DNA of 64,000 nt from Pseudomonas reidholzensis (GCF_900536025.1 NZ_UNOZ01000031.1:186001-250000); one strand, 5' to 3'; shown: positions 16,859 through 25,908, numbered from the stretch's first letter. Numbers and translations: made by a program. Notes: generated by a model not told the origin, from the sequence alone.

Positions 16859-18436
16859 TCACTCCCACTCGATGGTCGCAGGCGGCTTGCTCGACACGTC
16901 GTAGGTCACCCGCGAGATGCCTTCGATCTCGTTGATGATACGGCCGCTGACAGTCTCCAGCAGCTCGTACGGCAGGTGCGCCCAGCGCGCGGTCATGAAG
17001 TCCACGGTCTCGACGGCGCGCAGGGCCACGACCCAGGCGTAGCGACGGCCGTCGCCCACGACACCTACCGACTTCACCGGCTGGAACACCACGAAGGCCT
17101 GGCTGGTCTTGTGGTACCAGTCGGCCTTGCGCAGCTCTTCGATGAAGATGTGGTCGGCGCGACGCAGGATGTCGGCGTATTCCTTCTTCACTTCACCGAG
17201 GATCCGCACGCCCAGGCCCGGGCCTGGGAACGGGTGGCGGTAGACCATGTCGTACGGCAGGCCGAGCTCGAGGCCGATCTTGCGGACTTCGTCCTTGAAC
17301 AGCTCACGCAGCGGCTCGACCAGCTTGAGGTTCATTTCCTCTGGCAGGCCACCGACGTTGTGGTGCGACTTGATCACGTGGGCCTTGCCGCTCTTGGCGC
17401 CAGCCGACTCGATCACGTCCGGGTAGATGGTGCCCTGGGCGAGGAACTGGATGTTGTCCAGCTTGCTGGCTTCGGCATCGAACACGTCGATGAAGGTGCG
17501 GCCGATGATCTTGCGCTTCTTCTCCGGGTCGGCTTCGCCTTCCAGGTTGCCCAGGAACTGGGCCTCAGCGTTGGCGCGGATCACCTTGACGCCCATGTTC
17601 TCGGCGAACATGGCCATCACCTGCTCGCCTTCGTGCAGGCGCAGCAGGCCGTTGTCGACGAACACGCAGGTCAGCTGGTCGCCAATCGCGCGGTGCAGCA
17701 GCGCGGCAACCACCGACGAGTCGACGCCGCCGGACAGGCCCAGCAGGACGTTGGCCGAACCGACCTGCTCACGCACCTGGGCAATGGCGTCTTCGACGAT
17801 CTGCGACGGGGTCCACAGGGCATCGCAACCGCAGATGTCGAGGATGAAGCGCGAGAGGATGCGACCGCCCTGCTTGGTGTGGGTCACCTCAGGGTGGAAC
17901 TGCACGCCATAGTAGCCGCGCTTGTCGTCGAACATGCCGGCGATCGGGCAGCTCGGGGTGCTGGCCAGGACGTGGAAGTCTTCTGGCATCTTGGTGACCT
18001 TGTCACCGTGGCTCATCCAGACGTCGAGGCCGAATACGCCGTCGTCGTCGATGTGGTCTTCGATGCCGTCCAGCAGGCGGCTCTTGCCGACCACGTCGAC
18101 GCGAGCGTAACCGAACTCGCGCAGCTCGGAGCCTTCTACCTTGCCGCCCATCTGTTCGGCCATGGTCTGCATGCCGTAGCAGATGCCCAGCACCGGTACG
18201 TTCAGGTCGAACACGGCCTGCGGCGCGCGCGGGCTGTTGGCTTCGTGGACAGACTCTGGGCCGCCAGCGAGGATGATGCCGCGCGGGTTGAATTCGCGGA
18301 TCGCTTCATCGTCCATGTCGAACGGGTGCAGTTCGCAGTAGACACCGATCTCGCGCACGCGGCGGGCGATCAGCTGGGTGTACTGGGAACCGAAATCGAG
18401 GATCAGGATGCGGTGAGCGTGAATGTCGAGGGCCAT
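16859..18436 (-). CDS. guaA: GMP synthase (glutamine-hydrolysing)
   Basis: This 525-residue protein makes GMP from XMP, glutamine and ATP, the last step of guanine nucleotide synthesis. The N-terminal class I amidotransferase domain shows GICYGMQ with nucleophile Cys86 and GVQFHPEVTHT with the catalytic His-Glu. The ATP-pyrophosphatase domain has the PP-loop LGLSGGVDSSVVA. The C-terminal dimerisation domain ends in KPPATIEWE. Length matches the family. It follows guaB on the same strand with 78 bases between, so the two form the guaBA operon. Confidence 0.98.
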   Translation of the reverse strand: MALDIHAHRILILDFGSQYTQLIARRVREIGVYCELHPFDMDDEAIREFNPRGIILAGGPESVHEANSPRAPQAVFDLNVPVLGICYGMQTMAEQMGGKVEGSELREFGYARVDVVGKSRLLDGIEDHIDDDGVFGLDVWMSHGDKVTKMPEDFHVLASTPSCPIAGMFDDKRGYYGVQFHPEVTHTKQGGRILSRFILDICGCDALWTPSQIVEDAIAQVREQVGSANVLLGLSGGVDSSVVAALLHRAIGDQLTCVFVDNGLLRLHEGEQVMAMFAENMGVKVIRANAEAQFLGNLEGEADPEKKRKIIGRTFIDVFDAEASKLDNIQFLAQGTIYPDVIESAGAKSGKAHVIKSHHNVGGLPEEMNLKLVEPLRELFKDEVRKIGLELGLPYDMVYRHPFPGPGLGVRILGEVKKEYADILRRADHIFIEELRKADWYHKTSQAFVVFQPVKSVGVVGDGRRYAWVVALRAVETVDFMTARWAHLPYELLETVSGRIINEIEGISRVTYDVSSKPPATIEWE

Positions 18437-18471
18437 GACTCAATCTCGTCAGTGGAAATCGGAAACGACAC

Positions 18472-18491
18472 GGGGCTGTCGTAACAGCCCC
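18472..18491. other. Hairpin in the guaB-guaA spacer
   Basis: GGGGCTGT and ACAGCCCC form a perfect 8-bp stem around the loop CGTA. It lies in the 78-base spacer between guaB and guaA and has no T run. It may be a processing or partial attenuation element; that is inference. Confidence 0.5.
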
Positions 18492-18514
18492 GCTTGCTAG
18501 TGATGCTGGAAGCC

Positions 18515-19984
18515 TCAGCCTACGCGGTAGTTTGGCGCTTCCTTGGTGATCTGCACGTCATGCACGTGGGACTCGGCCATGCCGGCACCGGTGATGCGTA
18601 CGAACTCCGGCTTGGTGCGCATCTCGTCGATGGTCGCGCTGCCGGTGTAGCCCATGGACGAACGCAGGCCGCCCATCAGCTGGTGGATGATCGCCGACAG
18701 GGCGCCCTTGTACGGCACACGGCCTTCGATACCTTCCGGCACCAGCTTCTCGGCACCGGCCGAGGAGTCCTGGAAGTAACGGTCGGACGAGCCTTGCGCC
18801 TGTGCCATGGCACCCAGCGAGCCCATGCCGCGGTAGGCCTTGTACGAGCGACCCTGGAACAGCTCGACCTCGCCCGGGGCCTCTTCGGTACCGGCGAACA
18901 TCGAACCCATCATGACGCACGAAGCGCCGGCGACGATGGCCTTGGACAGGTCACCCGAGAAACGGATGCCGCCGTCGGCGATCAGCGGTACGCCAGTGCC
19001 TTCAAGCGCAGCGGCGACGTTGGCGATGGCGCTGATTTGCGGCACGCCGACACCGGCGACGATGCGCGTGGTGCAGATCGAGCCTGGGCCGATACCGACC
19101 TTGACGGCGTCAGCGCCGGCTTCGGCGAGGGCCTTGGCGGCAGCGCCGGTGGCGATGTTGCCGCCGATCACCTGCACTTGCGGGTAGGTTTCCTTGACCC
19201 AGCGCACGCGGTCGATCACGCCTTTGGAGTGACCGTGGGCGGTGTCGACCACGACCACGTCAACGCCAGCGGCAACCAGCGCGGCTACGCGCTCGCCGGT
19301 GTCCTTGCCGGTACCGACGGCAGCGCCGACGCGCAGACGGCCTTGGTCGTCCTTGCTGGCCAGCGGGTAGGCCTTGGCCTTTTCGATGTCCTTGACGGTC
19401 ATCATGCCCTTGAGGCTGAAGTGTTCGTCGACGATCAGGACTTTTTCCAGGCGGTGCTTGTGCAGCAGCTCGCGGACTTCGTTCTTGTCGGCGCCTTCGC
19501 GGACGGTGACCAGACGCTCTTTAGGCGTCATCACGTCGCGGACCTTGGCGTCCAGGCGGGTCTCGAAGCGCACGTCACGCGAGGTGACGATGCCGACCAG
19601 GTCGCCGTTGGCCAGCACTGGCACACCGGAGATGTTGTTCAGGCGGGTCAGGTCGAACAGGTCACGCACGGTGGCGTCGGCCTCGATGGTGATCGGGTCC
19701 TTGACCACGCCAGCCTCGAACTTCTTGACCTTGCGAACTTCGCCGGCCTGCTGCTCGATGGTCATGTTCTTGTGGATGATGCCGATGCCGCCTTCCTGGG
19801 CCATCGCGATGGCCAGACGTGCTTCGGTCACGGTATCCATGGCGGCGGAAACCAGCGGAATGTTCAGCTCGATGCCACGGGTCAAACGGGTCTTGAGACT
19901 GACTTCATTGGGCAGTACCTCGGAATAACCAGGTACAAGGAGAATGTCGTCGAAGGTCAGGGCTTCTTGGCTGATACGCAGCAT
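18515..19984 (-). CDS. guaB: Inosine-5'-monophosphate dehydrogenase
   Basis: This 489-residue enzyme oxidises IMP to XMP with NAD, the committed step to GMP. The start at 19984 gives the standard N-terminus MLRISQEALTFDDILLVPG; the frame is open further upstream but without family similarity. A pair of CBS domains occupies roughly residues 95-205 (for example GIVTSRDVRFETRL). The catalytic loop GPGSICTTRIVAGVGVPQ holds the active-site Cys, and DGGIRFSGD and MGSMFAGTEEAPGE form the phosphate site and flap regions. It is the first gene of guaBA and has a near-consensus promoter directly upstream. Confidence 0.98.
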   Translation of the reverse strand: MLRISQEALTFDDILLVPGYSEVLPNEVSLKTRLTRGIELNIPLVSAAMDTVTEARLAIAMAQEGGIGIIHKNMTIEQQAGEVRKVKKFEAGVVKDPITIEADATVRDLFDLTRLNNISGVPVLANGDLVGIVTSRDVRFETRLDAKVRDVMTPKERLVTVREGADKNEVRELLHKHRLEKVLIVDEHFSLKGMMTVKDIEKAKAYPLASKDDQGRLRVGAAVGTGKDTGERVAALVAAGVDVVVVDTAHGHSKGVIDRVRWVKETYPQVQVIGGNIATGAAAKALAEAGADAVKVGIGPGSICTTRIVAGVGVPQISAIANVAAALEGTGVPLIADGGIRFSGDLSKAIVAGASCVMMGSMFAGTEEAPGEVELFQGRSYKAYRGMGSLGAMAQAQGSSDRYFQDSSAGAEKLVPEGIEGRVPYKGALSAIIHQLMGGLRSSMGYTGSATIDEMRTKPEFVRITGAGMAESHVHDVQITKEAPNYRVG

Positions 19985-20021
19985 CGCGGGGGCTCCCGGG
20001 CGGGAAAAATGGAAGCGCGCC

Positions 20022-20050
20022 ATTATACTCATGCACGGCGCGCCGCTCAA
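20022..20050 (-). promoter_or_regulatory. Sigma-70 promoter of guaBA
   Basis: On the minus strand, TTGAGC (20045-20050) and a perfect TATAAT (20022-20027) are separated by 17 bases, 37 bases upstream of the guaB start codon. This is a strong predicted housekeeping promoter. Confidence 0.8.
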
Positions 20051-20076
20051 TGCAAAATAAGGGCCTTCGGTCAGGC

Positions 20077-20628
20077 CTATGGCAGTTTTACCTGCACAAC
20101 CGCCACTTTCTGGTCGAGCCAGTCGGCAAAGGCGGCGAGGAAGGCCGGGGTAAAACCGGCCTCGCCCCAGTTGTTGAAGATGAACCCCAGGTTGGAAAAG
20201 GCACATGGCTGCAGAAACAGAAAGCCATTGATGTCGTCTTCGAACGCGCACAGCGGGCAGGTGAAGTTGTCACTGACCCCGGGCATCCACTCTTCCAGGC
20301 TCTCGAACAGCGGCTCGCCGACCTCGCGTCGGCACTCTGGGCAGCCGGCTTCTTCGAGAAACCCCTCGGCGGGGGTATAGATGCAGCGCTTGAGCATCAC
20401 TTCCAGGCCGTTGACCGGCTGATCGAACGGCAGCTTCTCGGGGTGCAGGGCAATCTTGCGCGCGCCCGCCGCCAAGGCATAGCCCATTCGGTTACCGGTG
20501 CGACCGCAGGTACTCGGCTGCTCCTCGATGATCTTTTCACGCACCAGCCAGCGCAGGATCGCCCGCGCACGGGCCTCGTGCGCCGGGACGGTGGACAGCT
20601 TGGGGACGATGATGCTCTGGGTGTTCAT
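20077..20628 (-). CDS. Conserved hypothetical protein with two CxxC pairs
   Basis: This 183-residue protein is read from the ATG at 20628 (MNTQSIIVPKLSTVPAHEAR); a TTG at 20664 is an alternative. It contains CPEC in the middle and CPLC towards the C-terminus, which could bind one structural zinc, plus aromatic-rich C-terminal sequence. There are no transmembrane segments or signal peptide, so it is probably cytoplasmic. I remember similar proteins in Pseudomonas sometimes labelled as a sugar ABC transporter ATPase, but no Walker motifs are present and that label is not supported. Function unknown. Confidence 0.8.
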   Translation of the reverse strand: MNTQSIIVPKLSTVPAHEARARAILRWLVREKIIEEQPSTCGRTGNRMGYALAAGARKIALHPEKLPFDQPVNGLEVMLKRCIYTPAEGFLEEAGCPECRREVGEPLFESLEEWMPGVSDNFTCPLCAFEDDINGFLFLQPCAFSNLGFIFNNWGEAGFTPAFLAAFADWLDQKVAVVQVKLP

Positions 20629-20677
20629 GAACAAGGCAGGCCTGGGACTTCGGTAATCTGCCAATTCTACCGCCTGC

Positions 20678-21433
20678 TCAGCCGCTCAGGTAGCGACCAA
20701 TCAGCGCCAGGCCGCTGGCCAGCACCAGCCAGGTGACCAGCCGCACGAAGGCTTCGCGCGACAGTTTCAGGGTCAGGTGCCTGCCCACCCAAAGGCCGAC
20801 CAGCATCACCGGCAGCAGGCAGGCCGCGAGCAGCAGCAGGCCGGTGTCGGCATACACGCCGGCGATGAGGAACAGCGACAGACGCACCACCGTGCTGCAA
20901 CTGATCAGCGCGCTCTGGGTGGCGCGGGCCTGCTCCTTGGAGTCCAGCCGCGCATTGAGGTAGATCGCGTAGAGAAACCCGCCGCTGCCGAACAGCGCGC
21001 CAAACAGCCCACCGACGGTCCCCATCGGGGCCGCCCAAAGGCCCTTGAGGCGTGCCGGCCGGACCTTCACCATCAGGCTGTAGAGCGCATAGGCGGTGAC
21101 GAATAAACCCATCAGCAACAGCAGCAGATCGGACTTGAGCTGCAACAGGAAGACCACGCCAAGACTGCAGCCCAGCGCCATGAACGGCAGCAGCCGCAGC
21201 AGTTCGTCGCGCGCCACCGCCTTGCGCGCCGGCAGCCAGTTACCAAAGGCGGCGACGAAATCCAGCAGCACCAGCAACGGAATGATCTTCGCCAGCGGCA
21301 TGAAATGGATCAACACCGGCCCGGCCACCAGTGCGGTGCCGAAGCCGGCGATGCCGAAGACGATGTAGGCGATGCCGACGCCGAGCAGGATCGGCAGCCA
21401 GTCGAAGGCGGAGAAAGACAGTTGGGCAAACAT
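20678..21433 (-). CDS. TauE/SafE family membrane transporter
   Basis: This 251-residue protein consists largely of hydrophobic helices, about eight, with the family's two glycine-rich repeats: GVGIAYIVFGIAGFGTALVAGP near the start and MGTVGGLFGALFGSGGFLYAIYL in the second half. The TauE/SafE (DUF81) family exports small sulfonates or related anions across the inner membrane; the substrate here is not predictable. It is divergent from the LysR gene at 21526 with a 92-base shared upstream region, the usual arrangement for a regulator and its target. Confidence 0.88.
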   Translation of the reverse strand: MFAQLSFSAFDWLPILLGVGIAYIVFGIAGFGTALVAGPVLIHFMPLAKIIPLLVLLDFVAAFGNWLPARKAVARDELLRLLPFMALGCSLGVVFLLQLKSDLLLLLMGLFVTAYALYSLMVKVRPARLKGLWAAPMGTVGGLFGALFGSGGFLYAIYLNARLDSKEQARATQSALISCSTVVRLSLFLIAGVYADTGLLLLAACLLPVMLVGLWVGRHLTLKLSREAFVRLVTWLVLASGLALIGRYLSG

Positions 21434-21525
21434 GCGCTGGATTCCAGAGGGGTCAGGGAAAGGTTAGCCAGCGGCGAGCCATGCCGACTAATATGCCTTT
21501 CCCTCACTACCCATCTCGAAAAAGC

Positions 21526-22404
21526 ATGACGTCGATCCGCCAGTTACGCTACTTCGTCGAAATCGCCGAATGCGGCAGCTTCAGCGCCGCCGCCGAGCGC
21601 CTGTTCATCGCCCAGTCGGCCTTGAGCCGGCAGGTCAAGGAGCTGGAACAGCAGCTCGAGACCCAGTTGTTCGAACGCACGGCGCGTTTGCCGCGCCTGA
21701 CGGCGGCGGGCATGGCCTTTCTCGAGCGTGCCCGGCAGTTGCTGGCCGACCTGGACAAGGCCGAGCGTCTGACCCGCGAGATCGGCCAGGGGCTGCGCGG
21801 CAGCCTGCGGTTAAACCACTCCAGCACCGTGCCGCTGACCGGTGGGCTGTTGACGCGGCTGGGGGGCTACCTGCAAGGCAACCCAGGGGTGTCACTGGAG
21901 ATTGCCCAGCAATCGTCGGAAGCCCAGCTGGAGGACATTGCCGAGGGCCGCCTGGAAATCGGCCTGCTGCGCTTGCCGGTGTTGCGCCAGCATGAAGGCA
22001 TCGAGGTCCATGCGTTGTTCAGCGAGCCCTTGCTGCTGGCAGTGGCAGCGCAGCATCCATTGGCGGCTGCGCACAGCGTTCACCTGGAGCAATTGCGTGA
22101 CGAGCGGTTCATTTCCATCCCGCATCGCCAGCGCGGCGGCTTGAGCTACCTGTCGGCCTCGCTGTGCATGCAGGCGGGGTTCTTTCCGCAGGCCGCGCAG
22201 GTGGTTTCGCGCAAGACCACGCAGTTGCAGCTGATTCAGGCAGGGTTCGGGGTGGCGCTGCTGCCGGCGTGCATGCGCGACATCGCACCGCCATCGGTAC
22301 CCTTCGTACCGCTTGAAGAGGATTGCAGCAGCACCGTGGCGCTGGCCTGCAGACGCGATGCCGGCGCACTGGTGCGCCAGTTCGTGGAAGCGATGCACGG
22401 TTGA
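21526..22404 (+). CDS. LysR-family transcriptional regulator
   Basis: This 292-residue protein has the LysR N-terminal winged helix-turn-helix (MTSIRQLRYFVEIAECGSFSAAAERL followed by AQSALSRQVKELE) and a C-terminal periplasmic-binding-like effector domain. The start at 21526 puts the helix-turn-helix at the usual place; longer frames upstream add unrelated sequence over the divergent promoter. It probably controls the divergent TauE/SafE gene. The effector is unknown. Confidence 0.92.
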   Translation: MTSIRQLRYFVEIAECGSFSAAAERLFIAQSALSRQVKELEQQLETQLFERTARLPRLTAAGMAFLERARQLLADLDKAERLTREIGQGLRGSLRLNHSSTVPLTGGLLTRLGGYLQGNPGVSLEIAQQSSEAQLEDIAEGRLEIGLLRLPVLRQHEGIEVHALFSEPLLLAVAAQHPLAAAHSVHLEQLRDERFISIPHRQRGGLSYLSASLCMQAGFFPQAAQVVSRKTTQLQLIQAGFGVALLPACMRDIAPPSVPFVPLEEDCSSTVALACRRDAGALVRQFVEAMHG

Positions 22405-22524
22405 TGGCTCTTTCGCGGAGCAAGTCGCATCGGCGCCCCAGGGTTCTTCACGGGTTATTGGGATAGTTGCTGGTGGGGGCGCGTTTCGATTATTGAGCGT
22501 ATCCGGTTGGTGTGGTGCGGCCAC

Positions 22525-23071
22525 TGGCCCCTTCCGCCCTTACGGCGGGTCACTTTTTTTCTTGGAAAAAAGTAACCAAAAACCGCTTGCTCCTGCATCA
22601 GTCCCGCTCGAAGCGGGATTCCCTCACTCCGGTCTTGCTCCCGCGAGGACCTCCGTTCGGCCTCCTGAAGTCGCAGTAGATCAAGATCACAAGCCAGATC
22701 AAGATCAGGGGCCAGATCAAGGGCCAGGGCAACGGCTGGCGAATCGCTGCGCTCTCGCTTGTTTATAAGGGCGGTACAGCGCGGCAGCGCCAGAATTTGC
22801 ATTGACCTTCCGGCCATCGCGGGCAAGCCCGCTCCTACAGGTCGGCGCGGTCCTTGTAGCAGCGGGCTTGCCCGCGATGAGGCCCGAATATCCACCACCC
22901 ATGCCACTATCGAAGATAACGCCAGCCCAGGCGCCACCCCTAACTTGGCGACCTCAGGAGGCCGGAGTGAGGGAACCCGCAGCGCAGCGGAGGGCCGGAT
23001 GTGGGAGCCGGCGGTTTTTGGTTACTTTTTTCCAAGAAAAAAAGTAACCCGCCGTAAGGGCGGAAGGGGCC
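22525..23071. repeat. Composite inverted-repeat element enclosing a REP pair
   Basis: Two arms of about 60 bases, 22525-22585 and 23011-23071, are near-perfect inverted copies containing GGCGGGT and TTTTTTTCTTGGAAAAAAGT. Further matching inverted pieces lie inside (for example CCCTCACTCCGG near 22621-22632 and its complement near 22961). The centre holds a REP pair at 22815-22879. Between left arm and REP there are short direct repeats based on GATCAAGATCA (22678-22720). Open frames here are not credible genes. The whole has the look of a miniature mobile or structured element. Confidence 0.65.
22815..22879. repeat. REP pair (inverted)
   Basis: CATCGCGGGCAAGCCCGCTC and its inverted partner, which carries a small sequence change (TGTAGCAGCGGG instead of TGTAGGAGCGGG), face each other. 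This is the common Pseudomonas REP sequence; here it lies inside the larger inverted element. Confidence 0.85.
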
Positions 23072-23330
23072 ATAAGCGCCACCACAGGGAACGGATAAGC
23101 CCCCAACGCCCAACGCATCTACAGCGAACACACGCAAAAAACATGGGCATCACGCGGTCGGCGTGGGAGCTGCCTTGCCGGGGCGCCGGACCGGTCGGAA
23201 AGGGCTGCGTAGCCGCCCCAGCTTCTTGACTGACTGGCATTCGGGCTTGCCCCGCGAAAGGGCCAGCACTGCCTTACCTGCATTTCAGCGACCGATGCAC
23301 AACTGCGCCGCGTCCTTTATGATGCCCGGC

Positions 23331-24710
23331 ATGATCAAAGACCCTTTCGAACGACTCGGCCTTGAGCGCGAGGTCCTCACCGTCAGCCAACTGAACGGCC
23401 GTGCCCGCGTGCTGCTCGAGGACGTGTTCCGCAACGTCTGGGTGGAAGGCGAGATATCCAACCTGGCCCGCCCGGCCTCAGGCCACATCTACTTCACCCT
23501 CAAGGACAGCGGCGCCCAAGTGCGCTGCGCCTTGTTCCGGCAGAACGCCACGCGGGTCCGCCAGGCCCTGCGTGACGGCCTGGCCGTGCGGGTGCGCGGC
23601 AAGGTTTCGCTGTTCGAGGGCCGTGGCGACTACCAGCTGATCCTCGACACCGTCGAGCCCGCCGGTGACGGCGCGCTGCGCCTGGCCTTCGAGGCGCTGA
23701 AGGAAAAACTCGGCGCCGAGGGGCTGTTCAGCACCGAGCGCAAGCAACCGCTGCCCGCCCACCCGCAACGCATCGGCATCATCACCTCGCCCACCGGTGC
23801 GGTGATCCGCGACATCATCAGCGTGTTCCGCCGCCGCGCGCCGCAGGTCGAGCTGAACCTGATCCCCACTGCGGTACAGGGCCGCGAGGCGATCAACCAG
23901 ATCGTGCGCGCCCTGCGCCTGGCCGACAGCCGCGGTTTCGATGCGCTGATCCTGGCCCGTGGCGGGGGCTCGCTGGAAGACCTCTGGTGCTTCAACGAAG
24001 AGGCCGTGGCCCGCGCCATCGCCGCCTGCGTGACGCCGATCGTCAGCGCGGTGGGCCACGAGACCGACGTGTCGATCAGCGACTTCGTCGCTGACGTGCG
24101 CGCGCCGACGCCGTCGGCCGCCGCCGAACTGCTGGCACCCGACAGCAGCGGCCTGCAGCTGCGCCTCGAGAGCCTGCAGCGGCGCCTGTTGCTGCGCATC
24201 CAGAACCGCCTCAGCCATGACCGCCTGCGCGTCGACGGCCTGGCCCGGCGCCTGCGCCACCCCGGTGAACGGCTGCGCCAGCAGGCGCAGCGCCTGGACG
24301 ACCTGGACATGCGCCTGCGCCGGGCCTTCGCGCTGACCATGAGCAAACGCCACGAGCGCCTCGGGCGGCTCGACACGCGGTTGTCCGCGCAGCATCCGGG
24401 ACGCACCCTGAAGCTCCTCGAGCAACGCCTGGACAGCCTCGCCGAGCGGTTGCCGCGGGCCATGCGCGAGGTGCTCAAGGACCGCCGGCAACGCTTCCAG
24501 GCGCAACTGCAGACGCTGCAGGTGGTCAGCCCGCTGGCTACCCTGGCGCGCGGCTACAGCATCCTGCTCGACGACCGTGGCCAGGCGATCCGCAGCGCCG
24601 CGCAGACCCGCAACGGCCAACGCCTGACCGCTCGCCTGAACGAAGGCGAACTGCAGGTGCGGGTCGAGGACAACCACCAGACTCCGGTCACCCTTTCGCT
24701 ACTGGACTGA
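23331..24710 (+). CDS. xseA: Exodeoxyribonuclease VII large subunit
   Basis: This 459-residue nuclease subunit degrades single-stranded DNA together with XseB (not in this window). It shows the N-terminal OB-fold (WVEGEISNLARPASGHIYF), the catalytic domain with GIITSPTGAVIRDI, ILARGGGSLEDLW and GHETDVSISDFVADVRAPTP, and a long arginine-rich coiled-coil C-terminus. I chose the ATG at 23331 (MIKDPFERLGLE) because family proteins begin there. An ATG nine bases upstream is possible. The peptidase gene starts three bases after its stop, so they are cotranscribed. Confidence 0.97.
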   Translation: MIKDPFERLGLEREVLTVSQLNGRARVLLEDVFRNVWVEGEISNLARPASGHIYFTLKDSGAQVRCALFRQNATRVRQALRDGLAVRVRGKVSLFEGRGDYQLILDTVEPAGDGALRLAFEALKEKLGAEGLFSTERKQPLPAHPQRIGIITSPTGAVIRDIISVFRRRAPQVELNLIPTAVQGREAINQIVRALRLADSRGFDALILARGGGSLEDLWCFNEEAVARAIAACVTPIVSAVGHETDVSISDFVADVRAPTPSAAAELLAPDSSGLQLRLESLQRRLLLRIQNRLSHDRLRVDGLARRLRHPGERLRQQAQRLDDLDMRLRRAFALTMSKRHERLGRLDTRLSAQHPGRTLKLLEQRLDSLAERLPRAMREVLKDRRQRFQAQLQTLQVVSPLATLARGYSILLDDRGQAIRSAAQTRNGQRLTARLNEGELQVRVEDNHQTPVTLSLLD

Positions 24711-24713
24711 CAC

Positions 24714-25541
24714 ATGCCCCGCCTGCTCGCTCCCCTGCTTGCCCTCTCGCTTGCCCTGCTGGCCACCGGCGCCCAGGCCAGCTACATCACCCGCACCCTC
24801 AACAAGCCAGTACCGGGCGGGGTGGCCGTGGTCGACCTCGGCCCCGCTGCCAGCGCGCCGAATGCCCGCTTCGACGGTAAGCCGGTGCTGGTGGTCAAGG
24901 AGCAGGACGCCTGGCTGGCCATCGTCGGCATCCCGCTGACCCAGAAGCCGGGCACCGCCACCCTGAGCGAGGGCTCACGCAGCCTGCCGTTCACCGTCGC
25001 CAGCAAGAAATACCCCGAGCAGCACATCACCCTGAAGAACAAGCGCCAGGTCAATCCGGACCCCGCCGACCTCAAGCGCATCGACCGCGAGCTTGCCGAG
25101 CAGATCAAGGCCTACCGCAGCTTCAGCCCCAACCTGCCGAGCAACCTGGTCCTCGACAAGCCGGTCAACGGCCCGCTGTCGAGCAAGTTTGGCGTGCGCC
25201 GCTTCTTCAACGGTGAAGAGCGCAACCCGCATGCCGGCCTGGACTTCGCGGTGCCGGCGGGCACGCCGATCAAGACTCCGGCGAATGGCAAGGTGATCCT
25301 CATCGGCGATTACTTCTTCAATGGCCGGACGGTGTTCGTCGACCATGGCCAGGGCTTTATCAGCATGTTCTGCCACATGTCGAAAATCGACGTTAAGCCG
25401 GGGCAGCAGTTGCGCCGTGGCGAGGTGGTCGGCCGTGTCGGCGCGACCGGGCGGGCGACCGGGCCGCACATGCACTGGAACGTCAGCCTGAACGATGCAC
25501 GGGTGGACCCGGCGATCTTCATCGGTGCGTTTCAGCCCTGA
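24714..25541 (+). CDS. M23 (LytM-type) peptidase, secreted
   Basis: This 275-residue protein has a signal peptide (MPRLLAPLLALSLALLATGAQA), an N-terminal beta-rich domain, and a C-terminal M23 domain. The zinc ligands are visible in NPHAGLDF (His, Asp) and in HMHWN (HxH). Family enzymes cut peptidoglycan cross-links in the periplasm. All expected ligands are present, so it may be catalytically active rather than a degenerate activator. It sits three bases behind xseA, an arrangement I remember from other Pseudomonas. Confidence 0.93.
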   Translation: MPRLLAPLLALSLALLATGAQASYITRTLNKPVPGGVAVVDLGPAASAPNARFDGKPVLVVKEQDAWLAIVGIPLTQKPGTATLSEGSRSLPFTVASKKYPEQHITLKNKRQVNPDPADLKRIDRELAEQIKAYRSFSPNLPSNLVLDKPVNGPLSSKFGVRRFFNGEERNPHAGLDFAVPAGTPIKTPANGKVILIGDYFFNGRTVFVDHGQGFISMFCHMSKIDVKPGQQLRRGEVVGRVGATGRATGPHMHWNVSLNDARVDPAIFIGAFQP

Positions 25542-25557
25542 GACCGCGTCGCCCTTT

Positions 25558-25642
25558 TCGCGGGTAAACCCGCTCCTACAGGGGGCTGCGGCGAGCTCAG
25601 GATCGACGCAATCCCTGTGGGAGCGGGTTTACCCGCGAAGAG
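25558..25642. repeat. REP pair (inverted)
   Basis: TCGCGGGTAAACCCGCTCCT and its inverted partner GGAGCGGGTTTACCCGCGAA lie just behind the peptidase stop. Such pairs often form the 3' boundary of Pseudomonas transcripts. Confidence 0.88.
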
Positions 25643-25810
25643 GCCGCCACAGGGGTTGCTAGTTGCGCCAAGCAAAAGCACTGCGCAACCGACATCAACC
25701 ATACACTCCGATGTCGATATAAAATCTCGCACAAGCGCTTTTTTTAAGCATTCCTCTCAATTTTTTCCGAACACTTGCCATCCCTCACCGCTCTGGTTAG
25801 GGTTGAGGGC

Positions 25811-25888
25811 ATGAAAACCTTCACCACCCTCATTCTGCTCCGTCAACACCGCAGCCTCTGCCTGGTCAGTGCACGACTACCAGGGTGA
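25811..25888 (+). CDS. Putative leu leader peptide
   Basis: A 25-codon open frame begins at an ATG eight bases behind TTGAGG and encodes MKTFTTLILLRQHRSLCLVS followed by ARLPG. It has six leucine codons plus Ile and Val among 25 residues, and ends 76 bases before leuA. Leucine-rich leader peptides control leucine biosynthesis genes through ribosome stalling in several bacteria. Position, size and codon content fit that role. It is too short for ordinary gene finding. The function is inferred; translation has not been shown here. Confidence 0.7.
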   Translation: MKTFTTLILLRQHRSLCLVSARLPG

Positions 25889-25908
25889 ATCGCGTCGCCT
25901 CGCCTTTT
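25861..25908 (+). promoter_or_regulatory. Candidate attenuator hairpins upstream of leuA
   Basis: CCTGGT (25861-25866) and ACCAGG (25879-25884) form a hairpin over the last codons of the leader peptide. Downstream, GGTGA (25884-25888) can pair with TCGCC (25900-25904), followed by TTTT at 25905-25908. The two structures share bases and are mutually exclusive, as expected for attenuation. The terminator-like stem is weak. Confidence 0.4.

Noticed and set aside
18494..20380. 628-codon open frame on the plus strand opposite guaB
   Set aside because: It is antisense to a gene with complete IMP dehydrogenase motifs and is a GC-rich shadow frame.
22455..23240. Several frames of 60-160 codons between lysR and xseA
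   Set aside because: They are translations of REP and inverted-repeat DNA and occur on both strands in the same places.
25717..25730. TATAAAAT sequence as a leuA promoter
   Set aside because: No acceptable -35 element at the right distance was found, so I did not call a promoter.
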